DNA from: Sinohyriopsis cumingii
Lineage: Eukaryota; Mollusca; Bivalvia; Unionida; Unionidae
Direction of reading: 5' to 3'
NCBI GenBank assembly: GCA_028554795.2
Contig: CM068825.1
Location: forward strand, 89,524,951 to 89,588,950
DNA: 64,000 nt
Shown: positions 38,475 through 49,126 of the stretch, in pieces
How positions within the stretch are numbered: the stretch's first letter is position 1
How the letters are laid out: each line of letters starts with the position of its first letter
Program-made: the position numbers and the translations under genes
The notes under the pieces: generated by a model
Databases searched by the model: none
Told to the model about the DNA's origin: nothing
The model's input: the letters and a program-made list of their open reading frames with translations, nothing else

Positions 38475-38587
38475 GACTTAGAATTTGAACGTAGCTTTAA
38501 AAAAAAATCAGTCATATTGCTACAATGTCTGCAGTGTGGCAGTTTATGGTGATGTCTAGCACTGGGGCATCATGCCGCAGACATGTA

Positions 38588-39308
38588 TCTAGTCCTACAC
38601 CATAAGACACATCACCCAATATTTTTGCTCTGGGGGGTGATAGGTCTTACACCCTAACTAACATCACTGTATAGCGTGTTTTGATGACAACTAACAGTGT
38701 AATGAAAGTCAAATTTTCAGCAATATCGCACACAACTGCCAACCAATAATGACGCTTTTGTACAAAGTAAAGTTATGTTTTTGCCAGACTAAACTTACCC
38801 TGATGTCTTTTCTCTAATAAATTCAAATTCTCATAAAAGAAATTGACCTGTTTTCTAATTTTGTTGGCCTACATTTCAGTTGGCTGGAAAGCGATGAAAG
38901 CCAGGAATGCCAAAATCGGGTTAAGTTAAAATATTATTCATTAACAAAATGAATAAAAATATATTATGCATACTGGAACTGTAAGCAACATTTTATTTCG
39001 TTTAAGAAACATATCCCCCACAGGAACCTACTAAAATATATTCGGCATACCTCGACTACTGTGGCATTGCAACAAATTCAAATGTATGTCAGTGGAACAT
39101 GAAAACATTTTCATTCTGGCAGGATAAAGACTGCACAGTAAGTATATTAATTACACATAAATTAGTGGAAGAGTGTCGATATAGGCGGCCAAGTGTGTGA
39201 GATATTCAGGAAACTTTGACTACTAATTCCAATGTTGCCATTATTTAGACAGTAAGACATAGCACTAAAACTAAAACAACACGTGCTATGTCTTACATTG
39301 TAGGACTA
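38588..39308. mobile_element. 721-bp non-autonomous DNA transposon inside SINE-B
   Basis: Terminal inverted repeats TAGTCCTACAccaTAAGACA and its counterpart ending TGTCTTACATTGTAGGACTA. The SINE-B word acatgta is duplicated at the borders (38,581-38,587; 39,309-39,315). No transposase. An inverted, diverged relative lies at 44,036-44,475. Confidence 0.82.
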
Positions 39309-40360
39309 ACATGTAGCATGTCACACCCAGCCACATTATCCTGACACCAGGGAAACCAGTCCTAACAATAACCTCTTAATGCTGAGCGCCAAGCGAGGCA
39401 GCTGTTAGTACCATTCTTTTTAAGTTTTTGGTATGACTCGGCCGGGGATCGAACCCACGACTTCCCGCATCCGTCTTATCAAATAATTGTTTGAAAATCC
39501 AGTGCGACTTTACAAGCTGCACGACCACCATTATTGTGGTTATTCATATTTTGACCTTCGAACGTGACTTTCTGTTCCATGTGTATTTTTTACTTTTTGT
39601 CCTGTGACTTCGTCCTTTTACCAGTCGTCGTGACCTTGTCTGACGAAATACACAACGTTCTCGTCTTTGACATGAATAGGCAGGGTTGTGAAAAGGCTTG
39701 CAACAATATGCCAAGTCTTGAATTCTATTATAAAACAATATAATTTCCTACTGCTCATAATTCTCTCTAGATACCAATCACATGAACAAATCAGTTTTCA
39801 ATACAAATGTTTACAAACGTGCATTTAATCCACTCAGTAACAATACATTCCAGCTCATGAAGAGTGTGGTAAATATTATATTTATCAATCTTTCAAAAAC
39901 TTTATCATAACTAAGCAGACTTACAGTAGTTAACTCGGACATTGTCAGCTCTTCACAATACTATTAAGTTCAGCGTGGCACCTCAAAAAGCACATCCAGG
40001 CTTTGGTTCCAAAATGCCCAAGGTAAAGTTGCAATACAAAACCAAGGAAGAAAATAGAAGACCTCGAATAATATCCCCGGTCAAGGATTTTTTTGTCTGG
40101 TACTATATCCACTTTTATACTTATAAGCAGGATCCGGCAGCCTTGGATGTTACATTATCAGTTTCTTTAAAAATCAGGCCTTGCCAGAACTATACTCTAC
40201 CAGCACTCACAGAACCAATCTGAACGCGGGGAAAGCTACCACTTGTCCCGATTGCCAGAACCATATGACATAATCAAGCCAAACTCAGCGAGTCATCTTC
40301 ATCAGTGGCAGTAACAGAAAACGCCGTCATTTCAGTAGAAGAAATATAAGAGTTCACCGA

Positions 40361-41090
40361 GGCTCGTACCGTTGCTTAAAATTTACCCGTCATACATGTA
40401 CTATATCATAAATACAATTAATTTTTTTATATTACATGTATGACAGGTAAATTGTAATAATAATAATAATAATAGAGAACTTTGTATAGCGTCTACTCTT
40501 TAGAAGCTCTAAGCGCTTTACAACATTAGACAACACCTATAAGATAAAAAAAAACACATATAATGATATGATTACAAACACAAACACCATGAAATTAGAA
40601 AATAGAGAAGAAAAAAACATGCTGAGAATATTTAAGGTAGGAAATATTACTAGGTCTTTAAGTTTGTTCTTGCAGTCGAAATAAGTGAGTTTTGAGAGCA
40701 CTCTTGCATGTGATCACTGTGTCTTTGTGTCTAAGTTCAGTGGGCAATTCATTCCACGTTGCTGGCCCCTGGTATGCAAAAGAACGCTGTTCATATGACT
40801 TTGTTTTCATAGTGGGAATAATGAGTATACGATTGTCAAAAGAGGAGCGTAAGTATATTGCTGGTGTATACACATGGGTGAGGTCGGATAGTTATGTTGG
40901 ACTAAAGTCCGTCAGTGAAGCGTAGCACAGAAAACACATTTTTTGTTTGATTCTGGACCGAATGAATAGCCAGTGTAGGGTACAGAGCAGCGGTGAGGTG
41001 TGCTCTGATTGTGGTACTCTAAGTCTGATCCGAGCATCTGTGTTTTGAAGTTTTTGGAGTAGATATTGAGATGAACCAGACAGAACTGAG
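40361..41090 (-). mobile_element. LINE-2 copy, 3' end
   Basis: The minus-strand frame at 40,873-40,658 reads SFAYQGPATWNELPTELRHK then ALKTHLFRL, the hallmark C-terminal motif of jockey/CR1-type reverse transcriptases. An (AAT)n tail lies at 40,455-40,474 and a conserved 3' part lies between. The rest of the element continues at 42.3 kb beyond younger insertions. Confidence 0.7.
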
Positions 41091-41194
41091 TTACATTAGT
41101 CCAGTCTTGAAAGTACTAATGAACATACAAGTGTTTTAGTGGCATCAACTGAAAAATACTTACGAATGGAGCTGATGCGTCTCAGCTCAAGATA

Positions 41195-41400
41195 TGGGCG
41201 CTGGAACGTGCAGGCAGGCGATAGTTGTCTTATCTCGCATTCATAGGTCCTAGGTTCGATACCAAGCAGAAACCCAGTATGAAGCGAATTATTGATATGC
41301 TTGTTTAGCGGTAGGGTGGGAATAGTTCTAGTACTATTAGTGGTAATCAATGTCCCTACATTCGTCAACCATAGGGATTTTAATATACATCCTCGTAATA

Positions 41401-41447
<47 letters not shown>

Positions 41448-41450
41448 TTA
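41195..41450. mobile_element. SINE-D copy 1 with (TA)n tail
   Basis: About 210 bp starting atgggcgctggaacgtgcag, with a B-box-like ggttcgatacc and ending atacatcctcgtaata then a TA run (41,403-41,442). Nearly identical to 41,654-41,942. Confidence 0.65.
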
Positions 41451-41629
41451 GAGTAATTCTCCTTAGACCATTGCTTGGAGTAATGCTACATTACTCCCTT
41501 ATATAGATATAACCTAACCTTGCCAGTGCCAAGGTATCTTGGGACAAATAATGTATATATCTTAAGTTTCGAGAGTGTCTGCACGTTCTAGCGCCGTATA
41601 TGAACGGATACCAAAACATCATTTTTTGG

Positions 41630-41855
41630 TGATGTGGAGGTAGCCGTGGTAGTATGGGCGCTGGAACGTGCAGGCAGGCGATAGTTGTCTTGTCTCGTAT
41701 TCAGAGGTCCTATGTTCGATACCAAGCAGAAACCCAGTATGGAGCGAATTATTGTTATGCTTGTTTAGCGGTAGGGTGGGAATAGTTCTAGTACTATTAG
41801 TGGTAATCAATGTCCCTACATTCGTCAACCAGAGGAATTGTAATATACATCCTCG

Positions 41856-41942
<87 letters not shown>
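41630..41942. mobile_element. SINE-D copy 2 with long (TA)n tail
   Basis: Head ggaggtagccgtggtagtat resembles a tRNA 5' half. The body matches copy 1 with few differences and runs into about 80 bp of TA repeat. Confidence 0.65.
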
Positions 41943-41943
<1 letters not shown>

Positions 41944-41975
41944 TTCAGAGTAATGCTACATTACTCCCTTATATA

Positions 41976-42220
41976 GGGGCCCCGAGTGGCCGAGTGGTCT
42001 AAAGCGCTCTTCGTTACGGATCACTACCATCTCACCTCTGTCTGCGGCGGTTCGAGTCTAAGATTCAGCCAATGTGGGCATGTGAGAAAGCTTGCCAGTA
42101 GCTTCTCGTGGGTCGGTGGTTCTTTCCGGGGTTTTCCGGGTTCTTCCTCCACCATTAATACTGGCCGCCATGTATAGCCTATCGTGCTGAAAAATGGCGT
42201 TAAACCCCACAACAACAACA
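41976..42220 (+). mobile_element. SINE-A copy 5, perfect 13-bp TSD
   Basis: Full-length unit from ggggccccgagtggccgag to (AAC)n, flanked by actcccttatata on both sides (41,963-41,975; 42,221-42,233). Almost identical in body to copy 1, so recently active. Confidence 0.93.
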
Positions 42221-42329
42221 ACTCCCTTATATAAATATAACCTAGGTTTCGTACTGATTGTGTGAATTTAATGTTGGTGTTGCTGATATTTATTGTTTCA
42301 GGTAAAGGACGTGAATGAGAAAGTCTTTG

Positions 42330-42720
42330 TGTTGTTGTAATCAGAATGGCCTCAGTTTATCATCATTCATCTGCAGCTTGTTACATGTCAGCCATGATTT
42401 CATATCAGAAATGCACCTCTCTACACCTTGGGTGGTAGCATCAACTTCGGTTGGGTGGCTAGATTTGTATATTTGGGTGTAATCAGCGTACAATTGGTGA
42501 GACACTGGATGATTATCTATGACACTTGAGAGCGGCTGAGTGTATAGAATGAAGAGAACAGGTCCAAAAACAGACCCCTGTGGAACACAACAACATAGAT
42601 CAACTGGGCTAGAGTGTATTCCATTTGCAGACGCAATTTGTGTCCTGTTGACCAAGTAGGACTTGAACCACAGTAAGGCTTTATAATTGTAAGCAACAAT
42701 TCGAGCCCCTGTGGATGAGG
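42330..42720 (-). pseudogene. LINE-2 reverse transcriptase fragment
   Basis: The minus strand reads CCCVPQGSVFGPVLFILY and HQLYADYTQIYKSS, the RT catalytic region in which the second Asp of the ADD block has become Tyr, then CNKLQMNDDK. Same strand and family as the C-terminal piece at 40.7-40.9 kb. Confidence 0.8.
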
Positions 42721-42724
42721 TGGG

Positions 42725-43840
42725 AGGGGGATTAATCTACCTAAACTGTAAACAAAACTTTATATTAAAACAGTGCAAGCAATAACTATCATTGTCTCAT
42801 CAGAAACAGTCACACTTTCACCAACATGTCGGCTAATTCTGCGCGTCGGCTAATTATGCGTAACGATAGGACACTCCTTTAAACATCTGATCACGTATAT
42901 TTTTTTTTTTGGGGGGGGAGGTCGCCTTTGGAAGAGCTTTCATATTTTTGTTTAGGAGGCAGGGGCCAGTTTTTATGTACAAATTTAATGCCGCAATCAG
43001 CGACCTAGTATAAAATATAACAAATCAAATACACAAGTGAAGTCAAAAAAGTCCATATTTTTCGATGCCTATATATAAACAAAGCATAAAAATATTATCC
43101 ACTTGACCAAAGAAGTCAATGGCAGTTCATAGCATTAGTTTATGCACCCCAAAACCCCAAAATTTTTACCTGCAATTTTCATGTCCGAAGGTCATTTTTG
43201 ACACCATGTAATGCTCACAGTGCAAACACAAGCCCTTCTCCTAAAAGACAATTCTGCAAAACAGTGTGTGCTAAACAGGCAGATGTAGTTGAAAATATTT
43301 GTCATCCAAGCCGCTTTTTAGACACTCTACTTGCCCCGAAACCCATGTGTTTACTGCTATGGGAGGCTAGCTCTTCTTCCTAGCCGACTATTGGTATTTC
43401 ACAATCAACATACTGCAGAGTAACTACGAAGGTGTACATGCCTGACATCAATTTCAAGAACAACACAAACCCAAAACCCAGTTCACAAATATATCCATAT
43501 CTTTAAATAGTAAACTAAAATAGTAGAAAAATTCACACCATGGCCTTGAGTTCAGAAATTTGCCAGGGGCCAATTTATGAGACTGTACCATGCCACCTTA
43601 GGCCGAAAAATCAGCCCTTCACCCGTGATGATATTGATTTTCGGGTGAGGCAACATCGTCCATCATTATCAACACAGACTTGTGGGGTTGATTTATCAGT
43701 CTTATTTCCGCTCATAATATGAGTTTCTTGAAAAAGTATGACATTATAGTTTTCACTGATCCTTTGAATTTCATTCTTCTATTTTCATTAAATTATTTAC
43801 ATGTATACTAATTATTTTCAGATAGTTTGCTTCCATTTTT
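42725..43840. other. non-coding, no feature seen
   Basis: AT-rich with a short T/G homopolymer patch near 42,900. No supported coding frame. Confidence 0.5.
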
Positions 43841-44017
43841 AAAGGGCCTAAACGGTTATATGCCTAACATAATTTTTAAATCTCTAATTTTATACTTTAA
43901 TATATTTTTCTTAATTAAATTGTTTTTTGATCATTTTTAAGGGGCCTAAACGGTTATATACCAAACATAATTTTTAAATCTCTAATTTTATACTTTTATA
44001 TATTTTTCTTAATTACA
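43841..44017. repeat. 98-bp tandem duplication
   Basis: gggcctaaacggttatat followed by aacataatttttaaatctc and ttcttaatta occurs twice with few changes. Confidence 0.9.
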
Positions 44018-44035
44018 TTAATATACATTTGAATT

Positions 44036-44475
44036 TGTTGCAATGCCACGGTAGTAGAGGTATGCCGAAGTATGTTCAAGTAGGTTCATGTGGGGATATG
44101 TTTCTTGAACGAAACGAAACGTTGCTTACAGTTCCAATATGCATAGAAATATTTTTATTCGTTTCGTTAAAGAATAATATTTCAACTTAACCCAATTTCG
44201 GCATTCCCGGCTTTCACCCCTTTCCAGTCAACTGAACTGCAGGCCAGCGAAACTTGAAAACAAGTCCATTTATTTCGTGAGAATTTGAATCTTTTTAGAG
44301 AAAAGATATCAGGGTAAATAGTCTTGCAAAACAATTATAACTTTACTTTGTAGAAAAGCGTCGTTATTGGTTGCCAGTTATGTGTACTATTCCTGAAAAT
44401 TTTACTTTCGTTACACTGTTAGTCGACATCAAAACACGCTACACAGCGCCGTTAGTTAGACTGTAGGACTCACGG
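44036..44475. mobile_element. inverted relative of the 38.6-kb DNA transposon
   Basis: Reverse-complement similarity to about 38,640-39,080, for example catcaaaacacgctacacag and ggcattcccggctttca. A terminal-repeat-like gtcttacgttgtaggactaa lies at 45,009-45,028, so the element may be longer or interrupted. Confidence 0.65.
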
Positions 44476-45770
44476 TACTAATTCCACTCCAATGGTAAAC
44501 ATATGGAAACACTATCATATTCAAAATTCAATAACTTAAAATTTATGGGTGCTGATAATGACACCTATAATTTTTCGTGCACATCTAACCTTGGTGCAAG
44601 CTTATGTGTGGAGAACACCATATGACCCGCGGCAATTTGTTTACATACATGTGCATGAAACACGTGTTATTGATTCTGCACCAAATGAATCAGGTGCTAC
44701 TTTCAGTATTGAGTACTCCTGAGTCAAGCCTGTAAAAATGCTAAAATTGCATCAGTAGAAATTTGTCAATATTTTTTTTACATTACATATAGGATAAGCA
44801 TTCAAAAGATATGTTTCCTAAAATTTTAATTTTCATTATTAACCAATTATGGACCACCAAACCTGTAAATACTCTATTATTTCTCCACCCATTTCTAGAC
44901 TGGTTCACAGTTCTTCCGTATAATTAGTACCGTGTGTCCTGTAAGACCCATCCCCCTCCCCCCCCCCCAAAAAAAAATAATAATAAAAAAATACCGGGTC
45001 ATGTGTCTTACGTTGTAGGACTAAGACGGGACAAGAAATTAGAATATATGTCGGTTCTGGGCTAAAACATTAAATAAGCGTCATTAAAAGTCTGTTATTC
45101 ATCAATACCGTTTCTTAAGTTTAGCACGAGCAGCATGTTTTGTCTTCTTAATGCTATGTTTTGTGCATGGACAGAGTTGGTTATGGGGATGGTGAGTGGG
45201 GTCATACACATACAACTCAGAAATTGGTCGAGTTCCACGAGAAGATAAGCTCTGAGCTATGATAGATGACTTTGTGGATAAAAGTCAGATAAAGACGTTT
45301 AAGTCTATTTTTAGCATGGACACAATTGGGTCTGGGCGAGGACGTATTTAGTTTGGGGCAATGGTATAAACATATTTTGTTCTAATAGTTTCAGAAAGTT
45401 CAAACATTATATTGCACTGTTTTTGTGAAGGATTCCTTCTGACTGGATATCGTTGGCTGTAACCAGCACAGGGGCTCGTATCGTTGCTTAAAATGTACCT
45501 GTCATACATGTACTATATAATAACTACAAGGGAGGACACTTCTCTCCTTTCTCGCGCGACCCATTTAAGAATAAACGCTGTTATTTCAAGCCACATTTCG
45601 CGTAGATTAATAAATTTGGTACCGACGTTTAGCTCAGGCATTCGACTGTGTATCCCTTTCAAACGTTTGACTTAATAGCATACCTTTAAGGAATGCAAAT
45701 CACTTTCCCACGGTACCGCTCGACATGTACTTGCTCGCGCCCGCTTAATATGCAAGAACAAAGCGCTGAA

Positions 45771-45862
45771 TGGAATACTGTCCTCTCATTGGTTAAAAGA
45801 AAATGACGTCCTGTATTAATTTATCATTTTCAGTTGGCCAATGAGAAGGTAGTATTCCTTCA
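45771..45862. repeat. foldback repeat (possible MITE)
   Basis: ggaatactgtcctctcattgg and ccaatgagaaggtagtattcc form imperfect inverted arms around about 45 bp. Larger similar words (caaacgttt, cttaatat) lie outside. Confidence 0.5.
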
Positions 45863-46195
45863 AGATATGATATTAATTCAAACGTTTTACTTAATATCAT
45901 GTAAATTGAGCAAGTGCTTCTTGTTATGTCCGTCCTCACGGAAGCATGCTCGAAAGTTCGATGACAACAACACAGAATGACAGGCCTGAAAAATCGTTTT
46001 ACTGGACGTATGTCTAGAAAACAAACAAAGATGCATTATTTCTGTTCCTATCTCAATATCTCTTTCTTCATATCCTCCTTCACCATACGGATGATGATTT
46101 CACACACTGACATGTATATTTTCTGTATACGATATGCAACGCATTGATCTGTCAAAAGACAAATTCCGGAATTAAAGTGTGTCATAAAACAACAG

Positions 46196-46431
46196 CAGCA
46201 GCAGGGAGGGCGAACAGCCTCTAATTGGTTCACCTGTATTTCGTCAAAATAAGCCTTCCTATGAGATCACAAAAATCGTAAAAAAAAAATGCGATATCTA
46301 GCGCAAGACAACTCCGTCGATGACAAATTGGCTTACCTGTTATCGCCGATGTTTTTTCTTTTCTTTGTCGCATTGAAGGAAAAACGCGATATCGTCGGTG
46401 ACAATTTAGAGGCGCGCCCTCCCTGCTGCTG
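46196..46431 (+). repeat. Polinton left terminal inverted repeat
   Basis: Begins cagcagcagggagggcgaac and ends ccctccctgctgctg, so the repeat itself has 15-bp palindromic ends. About 15 differences over about 235 positions from the right repeat (around 94% by eye). The ATPase stop codon starts at the very next base. Confidence 0.95.
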
Positions 46432-47100
46432 TCATCCAAAGATCTTATCTAACCCGATTCGATACCGTGTGCTAGGATCGTGTAAATTTATTGTTATAAA
46501 TCCGTGTGGGGTTGATTGAGCACGACTAAATAAATTTTTTAATTTAATTATGTCCATATCGCCGCTACACCAAGTTTGGTGAATATTTCTTACTGTGTGT
46601 GTATCAACTCCGTTGAACACGGCAAGGCTATTACAATTATCTCTGATCACTTTAGGAATTTGGGTGTATCTTTGGGTTACATAAATCACGTCAGTGTTTT
46701 TGTGTCTACCTCTGGAAAATATCATAACTGGATTTAATTGTTTATCCAATATCACATCATCGTAAACAACTAAATTGTTAATAAATCCATCAGTATCATC
46801 AATACTTGGTGCTTCATCAATGTCAGTGATAAATTCAACAACATCATCTCCGCTCTCATTTAACTCTCTTGCACTTTCATTAAAATCTTTTAACACTTCG
46901 TAGCATCGTTGATCGTCCACAGATGGTGCTACCAAATACAACTTGTCCCACTTCATCCACTTCATTATTAAATTCAACAGTAATTGTGTTTTACCACTCC
47001 CAGATGGTCCAGTTATAATCACACGAACAGAATTTGGTAGTGCTGCGTGATGCTTAACTGGTTCTCGTCGTTTTGTAGCAGAAAAGTCAGTGATTTCCAT
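46432..47100 (-). CDS. A32/FtsK-HerA-type genome-packaging ATPase
   Basis: ATP-driven translocation of viral DNA into the capsid is the known role of this family. Starting at the ATG at 47,100 (MEITDFSATKRRE) the product is 222 residues. Walker A is VRVIITGPSGSGKTQ (about residue 30), the Walker B-like acidic stretch is FINNLVVYDDVIL (about 120), and a VIYVTQRYTQIPK sensor-like segment follows. The size fits Polinton ATPases of 220-250 residues. It is one of the few genes without a visible break. The stop codon abuts the terminal repeat. Divergent from the PLA2 gene with only 40 bp between. Confidence 0.92.
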   Translation of the reverse strand: MEITDFSATKRREPVKHHAALPNSVRVIITGPSGSGKTQLLLNLIMKWMKWDKLYLVAPSVDDQRCYEVLKDFNESARELNESGDDVVEFITDIDEAPSIDDTDGFINNLVVYDDVILDKQLNPVMIFSRGRHKNTDVIYVTQRYTQIPKVIRDNCNSLAVFNGVDTHTVRNIHQTWCSGDMDIIKLKNLFSRAQSTPHGFITINLHDPSTRYRIGLDKIFG

Positions 47101-47140
47101 TAGATATAATATAAAATAATATGGATTTATATTGAGTGAA
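47101..47140. promoter_or_regulatory. compact divergent promoter between ATPase and PLA2 genes
   Basis: Forty bp of almost pure AT (tagatataatataaaataat) separate the two divergent starts and include TATA-like words on both strands. Inferred from position and composition only. Confidence 0.4.
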
Positions 47141-47663
47141 ATGCAGGGCGCGTACCCCAACAGGTGATCTAACAACTATTACAACAAAAAATAACAGATC
47201 ATCACTTACAGGCAAGTGTGAGCGATGCGGTACAAAGAAATTTAAATTTATTCCCAAATCAGGTGATAAACCAAAGCCAAGTAAAAAAAAAAAAAAAAAG
47301 CAACACGGAGGTGATATTGCAGCAAAATTAGGAAAACTACCTGGAACTCCGTGGGCTAAGTACCCAGGAGAAAAACATCTTCCAGGATATAATTACTGTG
47401 GCCCTGGAACCCGACTTGATATCAGACTTGATGACCAAGATCAACCAAACCCAGGTGAGTATCCGATAAACGCTATTGATAAAGCGTGTCATGCGCATGA
47501 TGTAGCTTGTAAAAGTAAAAATCTACAGGATAGGCATCTCGCAGATGTGAAATTAATTCACGCGCTAAATTCCATCACTGATAAATCTTTCAAGGAGAGG
47601 TTAGCTAGTTGGTTAATAAAATCCGCAATGAAAGGTAAATTAGCGCTAGGTGCTGCCAATTAA
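47136..47663 (+). CDS. phospholipase A2-domain protein (Polinton/parvovirus-type)
   Basis: About 175 codons. A calcium-binding-loop motif YNYCGPGTRLD (about residue 88) and a catalytic motif DKACHAHDVAC (about 116) with the His-Asp pair match the PLA2 fold found in Polintons and in parvovirus VP1, where it helps the particle leave endosomes. An N-terminal CERCGTKKF looks like half a zinc knuckle, followed by a lysine run. No ATG exists in this frame before the domain; the ATG at 47,141 is in another frame and stops after eight codons, suggesting a 1-nt indel at the start. Transcribed away from the ATPase, 6 bp before the integrase ORF. Confidence 0.85.
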   Translation: MKCRARTPTGDLTTITTKNNRSSLTGKCERCGTKKFKFIPKSGDKPKPSKKKKKKQHGGDIAAKLGKLPGTPWAKYPGEKHLPGYNYCGPGTRLDIRLDDQDQPNPGEYPINAIDKACHAHDVACKSKNLQDRHLADVKLIHALNSITDKSFKERLASWLIKSAMKGKLALGAAN

Positions 47664-47669
47664 TTATAA

Positions 47670-48630
47670 ATGGAGTCGATTTATTATTCCCCAAGAGGAT
47701 ACTGGAGGGGTAGCGCAGCAATTAGTAAACTCACTGAAGCAGCAAAAGTTACGCGCGTTACACCTAAAAAGTGGTTATCCAAACAGGCAATATGGCAAAT
47801 TTACCAACCACCGCCTAAACAAATTCACTTTGCACATTTTGATGTTAGTGTTCCTAATGAAGTTCATCAGGCTGATATATTATTTCTGTCACATGATACT
47901 ATCAGAATCCGAAGACGTCAAATTACATACAAGTACGCGCTAACTGTAGTTGATGTTGCAAGTAGATACAAAGATGCAGAACCGTTAACGACTAAAACAG
48001 CATCTGAGGTTGCTTCTGCGTTTGAACGAATTTATCAACGAGGACCTCTACGATGGCCACAGTTGTTACAAGTTGATCCTGGCAAAGAATTTCAGGGCGC
48101 AGTATCATCGTTGATGAAGCAACATAACGTCACCATCAGACGAGGACATACTGAAATTCACCGTGATCAGGCAATTGTTGAGCGATTTAATCGAACACAT
48201 GCTGAGCGGTTATTTGGATATCAGTACGCGAAGGAATTCATTCAGGACAAGAGATCACGCGAATGGGTTGCAAGATTACCAGGTGTGATAGTTGCATTAA
48301 ATAATGAAATAACTCGAACAACCAAAATGAAACTCATTAACGCAATTACCAAACAACATATACCACAACGACGTGATTTTTCAGCACAACCAATACTGGG
48401 TGTTGTCACTGAGATATTTATATGAACCAGGTGAACTTGAAGGCGGTAAAAAAAGAGCGACTGATCCTATTTGGAGTATTACCACACACAAGATATCTGG
48501 TATAACTAGATCTACTGGTAGACCAGCAATCTACAGACTGTATTCAACTGCTCCTCAACGTGGATTCACACGTGAACAACTACAAGTAATTCCCGAGGAC
48601 ACACAATTACCGCCCAGATCACTTAACTAG
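47670..48630 (+). pseudogene. retroviral-type (DDE) integrase, one frame break
   Basis: The first frame (47,670-48,425) starts MESIYYSPRGYWRG and carries the DDE core: HQADILFL (first Asp), LLQVDPGKEF (second Asp), HRDQAIVERFNRT (Glu), about 50 residues apart. A second frame (to 48,630) continues with YLYEPGELEGGKKRATDPIW and a chromodomain/SH3-like end RGFTREQLQVIPEDTQLPP. The switch lies between about 48,370 and 48,425. The enzyme inserts the element into host DNA. Its 3' end overlaps the convergent replication gene by 8 bp. Catalytic residues intact; the break probably removes the C-terminal domain. Confidence 0.9.
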
Positions 48631-49126
48631 CACCAAGGGTGCCAGCACCCCGACGTCGATTACATTCAAGACAGGTCAGCATCACATTTTCTCGTGTATG
48701 ACCAAGACGATTATCTTTTCTATCTACGGTGAATTGTCTTGGATTATCACTCGAATACTGCCACAACATTATACAATTACAGCTCTCACATTGATTATTC
48801 TGCTGTTGTTTCAGTGTCATGATAAATTCAACGTTAAGGTCAAAATCGCGATTATTTTTTTTGTCACTCTGTTTGTAACCAGCTAATTTTTTTCTTATTA
48901 TATCATTGTTGTTTTCATTATTAATTTCATCAGCCATTGACTCATCCAAGACAATTCTCCGCAGTTGAGATATTCTTCTGACTCTGGACACAGCCAAGTA
49001 AACTAAGTTTGACCACTCGATACGATCATCAACGATCCAAACAACTGTATCAGAGATAGTCAGTCCTTGAGATGAATGAATCGTCATTGCGTATCCTAGC
49101 GTCCACGGGGATTTATCAGCGCGCAT
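48623..49126 (-). pseudogene. SF1 helicase C-terminal motifs plus HNH nuclease (3' end of replication gene)
   Basis: SF1 (Pif1/RecD-like) motifs V and VI read GYAMTIHSSQGLTISD and NLVYLAVSRVRRISQL. They are followed, about 60 residues later, by a zinc-binding HNH domain: CESCNCIM, TVDRKDNRLGHTRENVM, CLECNRRRG. The frame is collinear with the helicase N-terminal part upstream (49,329-50,666); between them (about 49,127-49,330) is a frame change and an in-frame stop. An HNH fused to a helicase suggests a nicking or cleavage role in replication, which is inference. Confidence 0.85.

Larger units (their letters stand above)
38210..39475 (-). mobile_element. SINE-B copy 3, split by two later insertions
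   Basis: SINE-B pieces are recognisable at about 38,210-38,237, 38,487-38,587 (gtctagcactggggcatc) and 39,316-39,475 (ccacattatcctgacacc to gactcggccggggatcgaacc). Together they cover the family consensus once the SINE-A and MITE insertions are removed. Confidence 0.85.

Noticed and set aside
39544-40223. Small ORFs around 39.5-40.2 kb
   Set aside because: Short and without recognisable domains or convincing splice sites.
41976-42060. Genuine tRNA genes at SINE heads
   Set aside because: A- and B-box words are present, but the sequences continue into SINE bodies with tails and target duplications, and no intact tRNA cloverleaf was seen.
46180-46200. 6-bp target duplication of the Polinton
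   Set aside because: Both borders lie in CAG/CAA-rich sequence and no pair of matching hexamers could be placed convincingly.
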